From Lentisphaerota bacterium (lineage in GTDB: Bacteria > Verrucomicrobiota > Lentisphaeria > Oligosphaerales > Oligosphaeraceae), in assembly GCA_012800625.1 (NCBI GenBank), contig JAAZIY010000376.1:1-5660 (forward strand): DNA of 5,660 nucleotides. The letters run 5' to 3'. The position numbers were made by a program, and so were the translations under genes. Shown one piece after another: positions 5,660-5,660 of this stretch (within the stretch, counting starts at the first letter, position 1; the number at the start of each line of letters is the position of its first letter). The notes beneath the pieces are model-generated. The model searched no databases. It was not told where the DNA came from and was given only the letters and a program-made list of their open reading frames with translations.

Positions 5660-5660
5660 A

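Overview
The window is the front of a str/S10 ribosomal-protein operon. Every gene is on the + strand: rpsL (S12), rpsG (S7), an elongation factor G gene, rpsJ (S10) and rplC (L3, cut by the window end). Ahead of it lie a two-gene accessory module and a gene-free, repeat-rich stretch. The organism looks like a member of the Planctomycetes-Verrucomicrobia-Lentisphaerae group, perhaps Lentisphaerae-like. The basis is the S12 sequence (RRGVCLQV and GGRVRDLPGVRY stretches), the order rpsL-rpsG-fusA-rpsJ-rplC without tuf, and the style of the intergenic palindromes. This assignment is from memory of families, not from a search.

Region 1-514 holds no convincing gene. It contains a nested palindrome (87-132), two GC-rich hairpins (152-170, 174-190), a 15-base palindrome (208-222) and a 20-base near-perfect direct repeat (195-214 and 326-345), which suggests dispersed non-coding repeats or remnants of a small mobile element. 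Region 515-1527 holds a 67-residue protein of unknown function whose stop overlaps the start of a 272-residue AbiEii-type nucleotidyltransferase. The arrangement resembles a toxin-antitoxin pair, but that role is not shown.

The 1528-1663 gap carries a good sigma70-type promoter (TTGAAA, 17 bases, TATATT), a 12-base palindrome in the presumed leader, and a Shine-Dalgarno site for rpsL. rpsL and rpsG follow. A hairpin plus six T's lies between rpsG and the EF-G gene and looks like an intrinsic terminator or attenuator. The EF-G gene, rpsJ and rplC are tightly packed (1-base and 12-base gaps).

The ribosomal proteins are ordinary. The EF-G is not: it lacks the domain IV tip histidine and the usual GGxGQYG loop, has Ser for the switch I Thr, and in several stretches resembles mitochondrial EF-G2 more than canonical EF-G. 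It may be a recycling-type factor or a divergent translocase, and it is the most interesting gene here.
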